DNA of 64,000 nt from a virus. The notes under the pieces were generated by a model. That model was given only the letters and a program-made list of their open reading frames with translations. It was not told where the DNA came from and searched no databases. The stretch spans positions 1 to 64,000 of the IMG/VR virus record IMGVR_UViG_3300028284_000006. One strand, 5' to 3'. Within the stretch, counting starts at the first letter, position 1, and the number at the start of each line of letters is the position of its first letter. The translations under genes were made by a program, and so were the position numbers. Of the stretch, positions 14,242 to 21,665 are shown one piece after another.

Positions 14242-14901
14242 ATGAATATTTTAGAATTATTTAGTGGAAGCAGAAGCATAGGAAAGGTAGGGTCTGATAG
14301 GAGTCATAATGTATTTTCATCAGACTTTCATGACTTTAAAGACACGGATTACGTTGTAGATATATTGGAGTTTGATATAAGTAAAGTTCCTTTTATACCC
14401 GACATGATATGGGCAAGCCCACCTTGTGAGTCATTTAGTGTGGCCTCTATTGGTAGGCATTGGATAAAGGGAGAGGTGTTCAGTCCTAAGACAGAAAACG
14501 CAAAGCAAGGTGTTAAGATCCTAATGAAGACAATGGAGATTATACAGAAATTCAAGGAAATTAATCCCAACCTTATATGGTACGTAGAAAACCCGAGAGG
14601 TAAGATGAGGAAGTCTCCTCACTGGGCCAATGTAGAGCATAAATTAAACACCGTAACGTATTGTCAGTATGGAGACGATAGAATGAAGCCAACAGATATT
14701 TGGAACAACAACAGCAATTGGTCTTCAAGGGATATGTGTAAGAACGGAATGCCATGCCATATATCAGCGCCCAGGGGTTCATCAACAGGGACACAAGGTA
14801 GGTCATCTTACTATGACAGAAGTAAAATACCTCAACAATTATGTGAGGAAATCATTAAATCAACAGAGAAAAATTTTGGTCAGACCAATTATAATCAGTA
14901 A
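14242..14901 (+). CDS. DNA cytosine-5 methyltransferase-like protein 2
   Basis: 219 residues from the ATG at 14242, which starts exactly at MNILELFSGSRSIGK, the SAM-binding motif I of C5 methyltransferases. An upstream ATG at 14212 would add MNRKMNRKKN. Catalytic WASPPCESFS at about 58-67 and WYVENPRG at about 113-120 are motifs IV and VI. The later YCQYGDDRMKPTDIW is typical of a phage subfamily. No separate target-recognition domain is obvious. Likely modifies phage DNA against restriction, together with the enzyme at 12013. Confidence 0.88.
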   Translation: MNILELFSGSRSIGKVGSDRSHNVFSSDFHDFKDTDYVVDILEFDISKVPFIPDMIWASPPCESFSVASIGRHWIKGEVFSPKTENAKQGVKILMKTMEIIQKFKEINPNLIWYVENPRGKMRKSPHWANVEHKLNTVTYCQYGDDRMKPTDIWNNNSNWSSRDMCKNGMPCHISAPRGSSTGTQGRSSYYDRSKIPQQLCEEIIKSTEKNFGQTNYNQ

Positions 14902-14914
14902 ATTTGTTAACGAT

Positions 14915-15139
14915 ATGGAAAACTACATTAAAGATTTTACGCAATGGTTGAGAAGTGTGAACGATGACTTTTTAGGTTGTTCACTCTCAACAAAGAATGA
15001 CATGACTGCCTTCATGAAGGAGGTAAATGAGATGGATGTTGATCCATTGGTGCTAGACAGGTTCTTGCATGATGGGTTTGACACTAATATGAAGACATTT
15101 AAAATGTACTTAAAGATATACTATGCACAACAAAAGTAG
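14915..15139 (+). CDS. hypothetical protein, 74 aa
   Basis: ATG at 14915, 13 bp after the methyltransferase stop; an earlier in-frame ATG at 14813 lies inside that gene. Helical, begins MENYIKDFTQWLRSVNDDFL. Not recognised. Confidence 0.6.
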   Translation: MENYIKDFTQWLRSVNDDFLGCSLSTKNDMTAFMKEVNEMDVDPLVLDRFLHDGFDTNMKTFKMYLKIYYAQQK

Positions 15140-15299
15140 GAACTACACGAAACAGACACCTTGGAAAAACAAGATAGGTGTATTTAAGGCTCATGGTGGA
15201 TGGATTGTAAGGGTTTGGGAAGACGGATACATGAAGACAATAAGTAGGCACAGTACAGAGAAGGAGGCATTAATTAAATTTAACGAAAAGAATGGATAG
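15123..15299 (+). CDS. small basic protein, 58 aa
   Basis: MHNKSRNYTKQTPWKNKIGV, then FKAHGGWIVRVWEDG and STEKEALIKFNEKNG. The strand-turn-helix pattern with a Trp-containing hairpin resembles the small AP2-like or integrase N-terminal fold, as in the 16065 gene, but the match is weak. Overlaps the previous gene by 17 bp. Confidence 0.5.
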   Translation: MHNKSRNYTKQTPWKNKIGVFKAHGGWIVRVWEDGYMKTISRHSTEKEALIKFNEKNG

Positions 15300-15420
15300 G
15301 TGTAAGTATTTTTTAGACAACAAACTTAATTGTATAACAGGTTGGAAAAGTGAAAGGACTAACCCTAGACGAAAAAAGAACCAAGATAAAATATTATTAA
15401 CAGAAGAAGACAATGAGTAG
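15292..15420 (+). CDS. small Cys-containing protein, 42 aa
   Basis: MDRCKYFLDNKLNCITGWKS then a basic stretch (NPRRKKNQDK) and an acidic end. Two Cys ten residues apart. ATGGATAG overlap with the previous stop. Not recognised; modest coding support. Confidence 0.45.
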   Translation: MDRCKYFLDNKLNCITGWKSERTNPRRKKNQDKILLTEEDNE

Positions 15421-15589
15421 TAAGGAACACTTTAACGAGTGGATGAAACAAATTAAAAATATATACTACTCTGATCACCATCAGATGACAGAGGCGTATA
15501 AAAAAATCCAAGAAAATGATAAATCAGTTAGTAGAATTAAAAGTATTATTAGACAGAGAACCGAGAACCAACAGGAGAGATTGGAATAA
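15413..15589 (+). CDS. small helical protein, 58 aa
   Basis: MSSKEHFNEWMKQIKNIYYS, helical and basic to the C-terminus. Overlaps the previous gene by 8 bp, and the next by 74 bp in another frame, which is unusual. Either both are translated or only one of the pair is real. Confidence 0.42.
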   Translation: MSSKEHFNEWMKQIKNIYYSDHHQMTEAYKKIQENDKSVSRIKSIIRQRTENQQERLE

Positions 15590-15944
15590 GGTTGTAGGAA
15601 AAGAACTATCAGACCTTTTAGTTAAGGAAGGTTATGTAAAAAAGATTGGCATCACTAAGGGTGTAAAATGGTTCTGGAATGCTGAGAACCCATCCTATGA
15701 AATGGTTAACACCTTAACTCAATCACTAACTCCTCAAGAAGAACCAAATTTTTTAGAAATATTCAATGACACAGATGAAACAACTTTCGTTGATGTTCTA
15801 AGATCTAGAAAAATAAGTTTAAGTATTGGCAACGGTGTTAAGATTTTTTTCGGTGACGACTCTATGATTGTAAGAAGGGGAGAGAAGGAGATGATTGTCA
15901 AAACTCCAGGAGAATTTAGTAATTTACTTAATTTTTTGACATAA
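15516..15944 (+). CDS. hypothetical protein, 142 aa, last of the early run
   Basis: N-terminal half (VELKVLLDREPRTNRRDWNK, then LLVKEGYVKKIGITKGVKWF) looks like a small winged helix. The second half is beta-rich. The stop lies at the inner end of the right GTCGAC arm. It might be a DNA-binding regulator; that is inference from pattern only. Confidence 0.68.
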   Translation: MINQLVELKVLLDREPRTNRRDWNKVVGKELSDLLVKEGYVKKIGITKGVKWFWNAENPSYEMVNTLTQSLTPQEEPNFLEIFNDTDETTFVDVLRSRKISLSIGNGVKIFFGDDSMIVRRGEKEMIVKTPGEFSNLLNFLT

Positions 15945-16030
15945 GTCGACACCAAAAGAAAAAGTCGACACGGTATCGACACGTATCTAGCCCTTACTAC
16001 TACTAGAATTGTGTCGAGGTGTCGACTTTA
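15941..16030. repeat. GTCGAC-box inverted-repeat arm, right copy
   Basis: Mirror image of 7736-7825. On the plus strand it reads TAAGTCGACACC, then AAGTCGACACGGTATCGACAC, a centre with AGCCCTTA, then GTGTCGAGGTGTCGACTTT. The outer end faces the AP2-like gene 35 bp away. Its inner end overlaps the stop of the preceding gene by 4 bp. Confidence 0.85.
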
Positions 16031-16064
16031 TACCTTAATTTTAAGAAAAAATAAAATATATTAT

Positions 16065-16265
16065 ATGACAAAATATAAAGGAGTATATAAAGGAAGAAAC
16101 AGGAACGGTAAACGTTATTGGATAGGAAGGTTTACAAAAGATAAAGTAACACACAATTATGGTATGTACGAGACCGAAAGAGAGTGCGCTGTGGCTCATG
16201 ACATCTATGTGTTGAAGAAAGGAATTGACAGGCGAACTAATATTTTAAAGAAAAAACTTGTTTAG
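16065..16265 (+). CDS. AP2-like DNA-binding domain protein, 66 aa
   Basis: A stand-alone AP2/ERF-like domain. Pattern: YKGVYKGRNRNGKRYWIGRF, TKDKVTHNYGMYETERECAV, AHDIYVLKKG. These correspond to the three-stranded sheet and the helix with the conserved AA/AxD segment. AP2 domains in phages usually accompany homing endonucleases; here there is no HNH motif, so it could be a regulator. It is the first gene after the right GTCGAC arm. ATG at 16065 chosen because upstream sequence is the repeat. Confidence 0.82.
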   Translation: MTKYKGVYKGRNRNGKRYWIGRFTKDKVTHNYGMYETERECAVAHDIYVLKKGIDRRTNILKKKLV

Positions 16266-16288
16266 TAATAATAAATAACATAGATTTG
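16258..16288 (+). promoter_or_regulatory. rightward promoter TTG-N20-TAGATTTG
   Basis: TTG at 16258-16260, 20-bp spacer, TAGATTTG at 16281-16288; an exact Bacteroidota-type match. The next ATG (16293) lies 4 bp downstream, implying a leaderless message or use of the ATG at 16302. It overlaps the 3' end of the AP2-like gene. Confidence 0.7.
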
Positions 16289-16292
16289 TACC

Positions 16293-16409
16293 ATGGGAAA
16301 AATGAAAGAAACACTAGAGAATAACTTAAACTATATTGATTATATAGATTTTATGATTAACTTTCAAGAACAATTGATGTATGCTAGAGATTTGGGAACA
16401 AGCGAATAA
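16293..16409 (+). CDS. small acidic helical protein, 38 aa
   Basis: MGKMKETLENNLNYIDYIDF, then MINFQEQLMYARDLGTSE. Immediately follows the promoter at 16258-16288. A second ATG at codon 4 gives a 35-residue alternative. Not recognised. Confidence 0.5.
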   Translation: MGKMKETLENNLNYIDYIDFMINFQEQLMYARDLGTSE

Positions 16410-16410
16410 T

Positions 16411-16737
16411 ATGTTTAAGTCTGTAAAGATTGACAACGCAGTCATCTACAAAGGTGTTAAGGTTGTTAAAGATGATGATGGTATTAGAGTATACTCAACA
16501 GAAACAGATTTCTACACAGACATGACTTATTCTTTTGTTATTGGAACATTTGAAGAAAGTTTGATTGCTTACCTAAAGAGGAAGTACATGAACAAGCTTT
16601 CGGTTATAGAAGATAGTATACAGAAGGAGATAAATGGTAAAAGGAATCACAAAAGATACAACTACCTAAAGAAATTAAGAGAAACCTACTTAAATAAATA
16701 CAATGAAATCAATACTAAAGAAATTACAGGAAGATAA
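16411..16737 (+). CDS. hypothetical protein, 108 aa
   Basis: ATG at 16411, 1 bp after the previous stop; the frame is open to 16381, but that part overlaps the 38-residue gene. Strands (VIYKGVKVVKDDDGIRVYST) then a helical, Lys-rich C-terminus. Not recognised. Overlaps the exonuclease start by 35 bp. Confidence 0.62.
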   Translation: MFKSVKIDNAVIYKGVKVVKDDDGIRVYSTETDFYTDMTYSFVIGTFEESLIAYLKRKYMNKLSVIEDSIQKEINGKRNHKRYNYLKKLRETYLNKYNEINTKEITGR

Positions 16738-17425
16738 GCACTACTACGGTGCCTACGGCAAGAAATATTTATCAAACTCGAACATTGGTGTGTTACTAAC
16801 CAATCCAAGAGACTTTGGTAAGCCAGGTAGAGAAACTTTACCAATGGTACAGGGTAGGTATTTCCATGTGTCTATGATTGAAGAGCATAAGAAGGATGAT
16901 TTCGAGATAGTTGACGCATCAACAAGGAACACAAAGTTTTACAAAGAACAAGCACAAGGAAAATTGTTATTGCTAAGGAAAGAAGCAGATCAATTGGACA
17001 GAGCGATTAACGAGATGAAGAACAATGAAGAGTTTGCATCTGAGATATACGCTGAAGGGACTCAGTACGAGGTTCCTATGATTGGAGAGTTCTTCGGTGT
17101 TGAGTTCAAAGGTAAGGCTGACATTATAACTAAGGATAAGATTATAGACATCAAAACATCATCATCTATTGCTAAGTTTAGAACGAGTGCAAGGATGTAC
17201 AACTACGATAGTCAAGCATACATATACAGTTCAATGTTTAACCTACCATTTGAATTCTTTGTGATTGACAAGGAAAGTTTACAGATGAAGAGATTCACGT
17301 GTAGTGATGAGTTCCTGGAAAGAGGTAGAGATAAAGTATTGAAAGCAGTACAAGTATACAAGAGATTTTTCACTGAAGCTTCTACGGAAGATGTGATGAA
17401 TTATGTAGCAAACGAAATATTATAA
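16703..17425 (+). CDS. PD-(D/E)XK exonuclease, RecB/Cas4-like
   Basis: 240 residues. Conserved core: GKADIITKDKIIDIKTSS at about 137-154 gives the D...DxK metal site (Asp140, Asp149, Lys151). YDSQAYIYSSMF at about 168-179 is the QxxxY motif of RecB-family nucleases. Likely a phage exonuclease for recombination or DNA processing. It precedes a putative single-strand binding protein, a usual pairing. Translation probably starts at ATG 16703 inside the upstream gene. Confidence 0.88.
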   Translation: MKSILKKLQEDKHYYGAYGKKYLSNSNIGVLLTNPRDFGKPGRETLPMVQGRYFHVSMIEEHKKDDFEIVDASTRNTKFYKEQAQGKLLLLRKEADQLDRAINEMKNNEEFASEIYAEGTQYEVPMIGEFFGVEFKGKADIITKDKIIDIKTSSSIAKFRTSARMYNYDSQAYIYSSMFNLPFEFFVIDKESLQMKRFTCSDEFLERGRDKVLKAVQVYKRFFTEASTEDVMNYVANEIL

Positions 17426-17434
17426 TAGCCCAAG

Positions 17435-17463
17435 CGCTTCGGGCAAGAGAAGCGTAACTTAAA
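17435..17463 (+). promoter_or_regulatory. hairpin plus TAACTTAAA element before 17476 gene
   Basis: Stem CGCTTC/GAAGCG with an eight-base loop (17435-17454), then TAACTTAAA at 17455-17463, 12 bp before ATG 17476. An alternative pairing uses GCCC (17428-17431) with GGGC (17441-17444). The layout mirrors 9218-9242. It may regulate translation or mRNA stability. Confidence 0.45.
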
Positions 17464-17475
17464 TATTTTTTTATT

Positions 17476-18129
17476 ATGGCAAGAATTAGCCACCAACAAG
17501 AGTCGAACAAAAGTTCAAACCCAACCACTAAGTACTTAGAGTGGAAGTCAAATGACAAGTCATTCAGTTACTATGACAAGTCTAAAGGAGAAAACGTTAA
17601 GGTAGAGTTACCTTTCAAGTTTGTTTTCTTACAACACTACCATACCGTGAAAGGATGGAGCGATGCTTCAGGTAGTGGTATTTATTCTAATGAGGTTTAC
17701 TTCATTGGTAGTGAGCCAATGTCTGTTAAGTCATTCAAGGGAGGAGTTATTGCTGAGGGTCTTTACAAGGACATCAAGCCTACGATCACAAATGCCGGAG
17801 GTAAGTACCACCGTTCTGTTTATGTTATGTTAGAGGATGGTTCATTGGCAAACATCTCTTTCAAGGGAGCAGTAGTTCGTGAGTGGTCAATCTTTATGGA
17901 GAACAACGCTAATAACTGTGATGTAAATTGGGTAGAGGTTAATACTGCTGTTGAGCAGAAGAAAGGAAGTGTTAAGTACACTACACCTGACTTTACTTTA
18001 GGAGCAAGTATCTCTAAGGCTGATGCAGTTAAGGCTGATAAGGTTGCCGGAGAGTTTCAAGAATACATTTCTTCTTACTTAAAGAAGGATGAGGTTATTG
18101 AATCAGAGCCTGTTGAAATAGACTTCTAG
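17476..18129 (+). CDS. putative ssDNA-binding protein, 217 aa
   Basis: Begins MARISHQQESNKSSNPTTKY. The core has KYLEWKSNDKSFSYYD, LPFKFVFLQHYHTVKGWSD, SGSGIYSNEV and SFKGGVIAEGLYKDIK, and the C-terminus is acidic (EPVEIDF). From memory this pattern marks a conserved replication-module protein of flavobacterial and crAss-like phages, thought to bind single-stranded DNA; the acidic tail fits. It follows the exonuclease and is itself followed by a strong terminator, suggesting high, separate expression. Confidence 0.72.
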   Translation: MARISHQQESNKSSNPTTKYLEWKSNDKSFSYYDKSKGENVKVELPFKFVFLQHYHTVKGWSDASGSGIYSNEVYFIGSEPMSVKSFKGGVIAEGLYKDIKPTITNAGGKYHRSVYVMLEDGSLANISFKGAVVREWSIFMENNANNCDVNWVEVNTAVEQKKGSVKYTTPDFTLGASISKADAVKADKVAGEFQEYISSYLKKDEVIESEPVEIDF

Positions 18130-18145
18130 ATTACACAAATCAAAG

Positions 18146-18166
18146 CCCCCTTAATTGGGGGTTTTT
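18146..18166 (+). terminator. Rho-independent terminator after the ssDNA-binding gene
   Basis: CCCCC (18146-18150), loop TTAATT, GGGGG (18157-18161), then TTTTT. It lies 17 bp after the stop at 18129. Downstream replication genes must depend on read-through or an unseen promoter. Confidence 0.85.
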
Positions 18167-18184
18167 AACCTTAAAAACAACAAC

Positions 18185-18676
18185 ATGCAAAAATTAAATG
18201 AAATACTAGATTCAATCTCAGCGCGAACAGGATTGGATATTAGAAAAAATACTAGGCAGATTGAGTATGTTATGGCTAGGAACATATACTACAAGATAGC
18301 TAAAGACGATTTAAGATTGGGTACTTTAAGCGCTGTTGGTAAACCATTAAAAAAAGACCACACTACAGTATTGCATGGATTAAAGAACTTCCATCAAATT
18401 GAGAGCTACTACCCAAGAATGTACAATGATTACCTTTTTGTGAAGGATCTTTTTGATGAAAATGAGGACAAGGAATCTTCTTACGAGAAGTTAATAGCGG
18501 TTGATAATTCTTTAACAAAATTAAAGAAGGAACACAAAGAATTACAGGATAAATATTACAAGTTATTATTGGATAACGATTCAAGCTACATTGTAAATAA
18601 GATGAATGAATTGAGTGTAGAGAATCAAGAAATTTTTATCATGAGAGTTAAGGCAATCTTAAACATGATGAAGTAA
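18185..18676 (+). CDS. DnaA domain IV-like DNA-binding protein
   Basis: 163 residues. QIEYVMARNIYYKIAKDDLR, then LSAVGKPLKKDHTTVLHGLK matches the origin-binding domain of DnaA (helices with ARxIxxY...TLxxIGxxxxxDHTTVxH). The AAA+ ATPase domain is absent. The rest is a long coiled-coil-like helix. It could bind a phage origin and recruit the primase-helicase encoded immediately downstream (stop and next start adjoin at 18676). ATG at 18185 chosen; the 10 upstream residues in frame fall in the terminator region. Confidence 0.85.
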   Translation: MQKLNEILDSISARTGLDIRKNTRQIEYVMARNIYYKIAKDDLRLGTLSAVGKPLKKDHTTVLHGLKNFHQIESYYPRMYNDYLFVKDLFDENEDKESSYEKLIAVDNSLTKLKKEHKELQDKYYKLLLDNDSSYIVNKMNELSVENQEIFIMRVKAILNMMK

Positions 18677-21102
18677 TGGTAACTATATTCAAAAACATAA
18701 AGGAAACATCCACACCTTTCTACAGGAGTGTTGATGTTGTACTAGACAGAATAAAGGAAGGTGTTAATAAGGACTTGATACTAAAGATTCGTAGTGAGAC
18801 TGATAAGTCTAAAAGGAACATACTCAAGAAAGATTTACCGGCTATATGTTTCTCAGGGAAATTCCCTAAGAGATCTGACAATGCGTTGGAGGAGTATAGT
18901 TCTTTAATTTGTTTAGATTTCGATGGTTATTCTTCTAAGGAAGAAATGCTTGAGTGGAAGGATGCTATGGTGTCTGATGAGTACGTAATGTCTGTGTTCA
19001 TTAGTCCAAGTGGTAATGGCCTTAAAGTTATTATAAAGGTTCCAAATGACTACATTAATCACAAGAGGTACTTTGATGCTCTAAAGGACTACTTCAATGT
19101 AGAGTTCTTTGATGTGACATCTAAAAACATAAGTAGGGTTTGTTATGAGTCTTATGACCCTGATATCTATATTAACAATGACTCAAAGGTTTGGGATACT
19201 TTATCCAACTTAGAGTACAAGCCTGTTGATAAGAGCGATACTAAGCTACTTATACCAATAACGGATGACAATAAAGTTATCGAGATACTTGTTAAGTGGT
19301 GGAAGAAGAAGTTCCCAATGGTTGAGGGGTACAGGAACAACAACGCATTCATACTTGCATCCGCTCTTAATGAGTACGGTATTAACAGGTCTTTAGCTGA
19401 GTATGTGTTGGGCCAGTACTCTGGAGAAGGATTTTCTATGGACGAGATAAAGACAACTGTTTCTTCTGCTTATAAAAATATTGTTGCTCATGGAACAAAG
19501 TATTACGAGGATGAGGTAAAGACATCTAAGATTCGTGTTAAGATAAACAAGGGAGAGTCTATTGAGGAAGATGTTAAAGGTATTGACCAAGAGGTAGTAG
19601 AAAGTGTTGTTAAGTCTATAGAGAATAATGGTAATGTCACAAAGTTTTGGCATGTATCTGAGAAGGGAAGTATAACCTTGATACACTATTTGTTTAAGGA
19701 GTTTTTAGAGTCCAAGGGTTTCTATAAATTCTCACAGCATGGTAGTTCTAAGTATGCCTTTGTTAAGGTAACCAATAACCTTATAAAGACAGCAAGTGAA
19801 GAGGAGATTAAGGACTATGTACTGAAATATCTTCAGGGTCTTTCAGACTTCTCTGTGTATAATTTTTTCGCGGACAAGACAAGGTTCTTCAAGGAAGATT
19901 TTCTTTCTATGCTTGACACAGTTAACGTTCACTTCGTTCAGGACACCAAGCATTTTAGTTATATATACTTTAGGAACTGCGCCGTTAAGGTTTCTGCTGA
20001 GACCATTGAGAAAGTTGACTACATAGACTTAGATGGTTATGTGTGGAATGATCAGATAATTGACAGAGACTTTGAGTATTGTGATGTTACTAGTTGTGAC
20101 TTCAAGAAATTTATATCAAACATAGCGGGTGACAATCAAGGAAGGATTGACTCAATACACTCAACAATAGGGTTCTTACTAAATAGTTACAAGGATCCTG
20201 GCTTCTGTCCATCGGTGATACTTAATGATGAGATTATTACTGATAACCCTGAGGGAGGTACAGGTAAAGGTTTGTTTGTACAGGGGCTCAGTATGATGAA
20301 GAAGGTGTCTATGATTGATGGTAAGTCTTTCTCGTTTGATAGCCCATTCGCTTATCAGACAATAGATACAGACACACAGCTCGTTTCCTTTGATGATGTT
20401 AAGAAGAACTTTAATTTCGAGAGATTGTTCTCAGCTATTACTGAGGGACTTACTATCGAGAGAAAGAACAAGACAGCTATCAGAATACCTTTTAAGTTCA
20501 GTCCAAAGATTATCATAACAACAAACTACGCTATTAGAGGTAGAGGTAACTCGTTCGCAAGAAGGAAATGGGAGCTTGAGTTCAAGCAATTCTACAATAA
20601 AGACTTCACCCCAGTTGATGAGTTTGGTAAGAGATTCTTTGATGAATGGAATGAAGATGAGTGGTGTTCTTTTGATAACTACATGGTTAACAATTTAAGC
20701 TCTTACTTCCGCACAGGTTTAGTATCTGCTGAATTTAAGAATGTTGAGATTAGAAGACTTGGACAAGAAACTTGTCACGAGTTCATTGAGTTCGTTGGGC
20801 TTGTTGAAGGTTCAGAGGCTTCCTCTAAGATTGTTTACAACAAGAGAATATTCATGGACGAGTTGTACATGGAGTTTATAGACTTGAATCAAGACTTTGC
20901 ACCTAAAGCGAAGCACACTATATCTAGGGTTCAGTTTTATAAATGGCTAAAATCTTTCGGTGTTTACCAGGAATACAGAGGTACAATAAGAAACTTTGAG
21001 TCAAGTAGATCTAACCAAGGTCAATGGATAATGTATAACGATAAAACAAAAGAGGATGCCAAAGAAGAGAGTGCCCAAGAAATACCCGGACTTGAATTTT
21101 GA
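18676..21102 (+). CDS. primase-helicase (VirE-N/BT4734-like domain plus SF3-like ATPase)
   Basis: 808 residues. N-terminus has the BT4734/VirE-N primase-like signature: LICLDFDGY at about 77-85 and ISPSGNGLKVIIKVP at about 109-123. The C-terminal half has a helicase ATPase: NPEGGTGKGLFVQGL (Walker A, about 523-537), QLVSFDDVKKNF (Walker B), and KIIITTNY (sensor). This domain order is common in Bacteroidota phages and mobile elements. It would prime and unwind DNA at the fork. Downstream gene overlaps its end by 47 bp. Confidence 0.88.
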   Translation: MVTIFKNIKETSTPFYRSVDVVLDRIKEGVNKDLILKIRSETDKSKRNILKKDLPAICFSGKFPKRSDNALEEYSSLICLDFDGYSSKEEMLEWKDAMVSDEYVMSVFISPSGNGLKVIIKVPNDYINHKRYFDALKDYFNVEFFDVTSKNISRVCYESYDPDIYINNDSKVWDTLSNLEYKPVDKSDTKLLIPITDDNKVIEILVKWWKKKFPMVEGYRNNNAFILASALNEYGINRSLAEYVLGQYSGEGFSMDEIKTTVSSAYKNIVAHGTKYYEDEVKTSKIRVKINKGESIEEDVKGIDQEVVESVVKSIENNGNVTKFWHVSEKGSITLIHYLFKEFLESKGFYKFSQHGSSKYAFVKVTNNLIKTASEEEIKDYVLKYLQGLSDFSVYNFFADKTRFFKEDFLSMLDTVNVHFVQDTKHFSYIYFRNCAVKVSAETIEKVDYIDLDGYVWNDQIIDRDFEYCDVTSCDFKKFISNIAGDNQGRIDSIHSTIGFLLNSYKDPGFCPSVILNDEIITDNPEGGTGKGLFVQGLSMMKKVSMIDGKSFSFDSPFAYQTIDTDTQLVSFDDVKKNFNFERLFSAITEGLTIERKNKTAIRIPFKFSPKIIITTNYAIRGRGNSFARRKWELEFKQFYNKDFTPVDEFGKRFFDEWNEDEWCSFDNYMVNNLSSYFRTGLVSAEFKNVEIRRLGQETCHEFIEFVGLVEGSEASSKIVYNKRIFMDELYMEFIDLNQDFAPKAKHTISRVQFYKWLKSFGVYQEYRGTIRNFESSRSNQGQWIMYNDKTKEDAKEESAQEIPGLEF

Positions 21103-21421
21103 TGCATTCAGATGGTGTATCGATAATGATTTTCAAGTATATATAAGTCCACAGGGGACTTGGGAAGATGTAAAAAAAACAAGAGAGGTTGATGGTGTTA
21201 TGGAGGAGTTTATTGAGAAGGAGTTTTTCATGAATGGTTTATATAAGATTGCTGTCCGTAGGGGCGGCATCTCCTCCAATGGTTATGATTCTTACTATGA
21301 TGAAAATGGTAAAAAAAATATATCTAAGGAAACATTGAGTGAAAAAACTTACAACAAGGAGTATGATGCTCTACTAGAGTTAAATTATGTTTACAAACAA
21401 TTAAAAAGAAAATATGGATAA
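21056..21421 (+). CDS. hypothetical protein, 121 aa
   Basis: Starts MPKKRVPKKYPDLNFDAFRW inside the end of the primase-helicase gene (47-bp overlap). Contains YISPQGTWEDVKKTREVDGV and ends LKRKYG. Mixed alpha/beta, no recognised family. Overlaps the next gene by 8 bp. Confidence 0.7.
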   Translation: MPKKRVPKKYPDLNFDAFRWCIDNDFQVYISPQGTWEDVKKTREVDGVMEEFIEKEFFMNGLYKIAVRRGGISSNGYDSYYDENGKKNISKETLSEKTYNKEYDALLELNYVYKQLKRKYG

Positions 21422-21665
21422 CGATTTAGACACAGCATTAAATACTTATATGTTGATTGTTCTTGAGATGGATGCTGATGAAATATTTTACCAGAAGGGT
21501 TTTAATGGGATGTCATTTTTTATTGACCCTTACGACTATTTGTACTCAGATTCAGGTGTGATTGATGTTTTAAACTACTGTATTGGTGTTTTTATTGAGC
21601 ATGAGCATTACGAGAAGTGTTCAGATATAAAGGAAAAAATAGAAGAGATTGGTTATGAAGTTTAG
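21414..21665 (+). CDS. hypothetical acidic protein, 83 aa
   Basis: Starts MDNDLDTALNTYMLIVLEMD, strongly acidic, with aromatic residues; ends IEEIGYEV. Overlaps both neighbours by 8-11 bp. Not recognised. Confidence 0.65.
   Translation: MDNDLDTALNTYMLIVLEMDADEIFYQKGFNGMSFFIDPYDYLYSDSGVIDVLNYCIGVFIEHEHYEKCSDIKEKIEEIGYEV

Noticed and set aside
7736-16030. Transposon bounded by terminal inverted repeats
   Set aside because: No transposase or recombinase gene and no target-site duplication recognised between the arms; the arms contain internal operator-like boxes instead. Kept as an open question in the findings.
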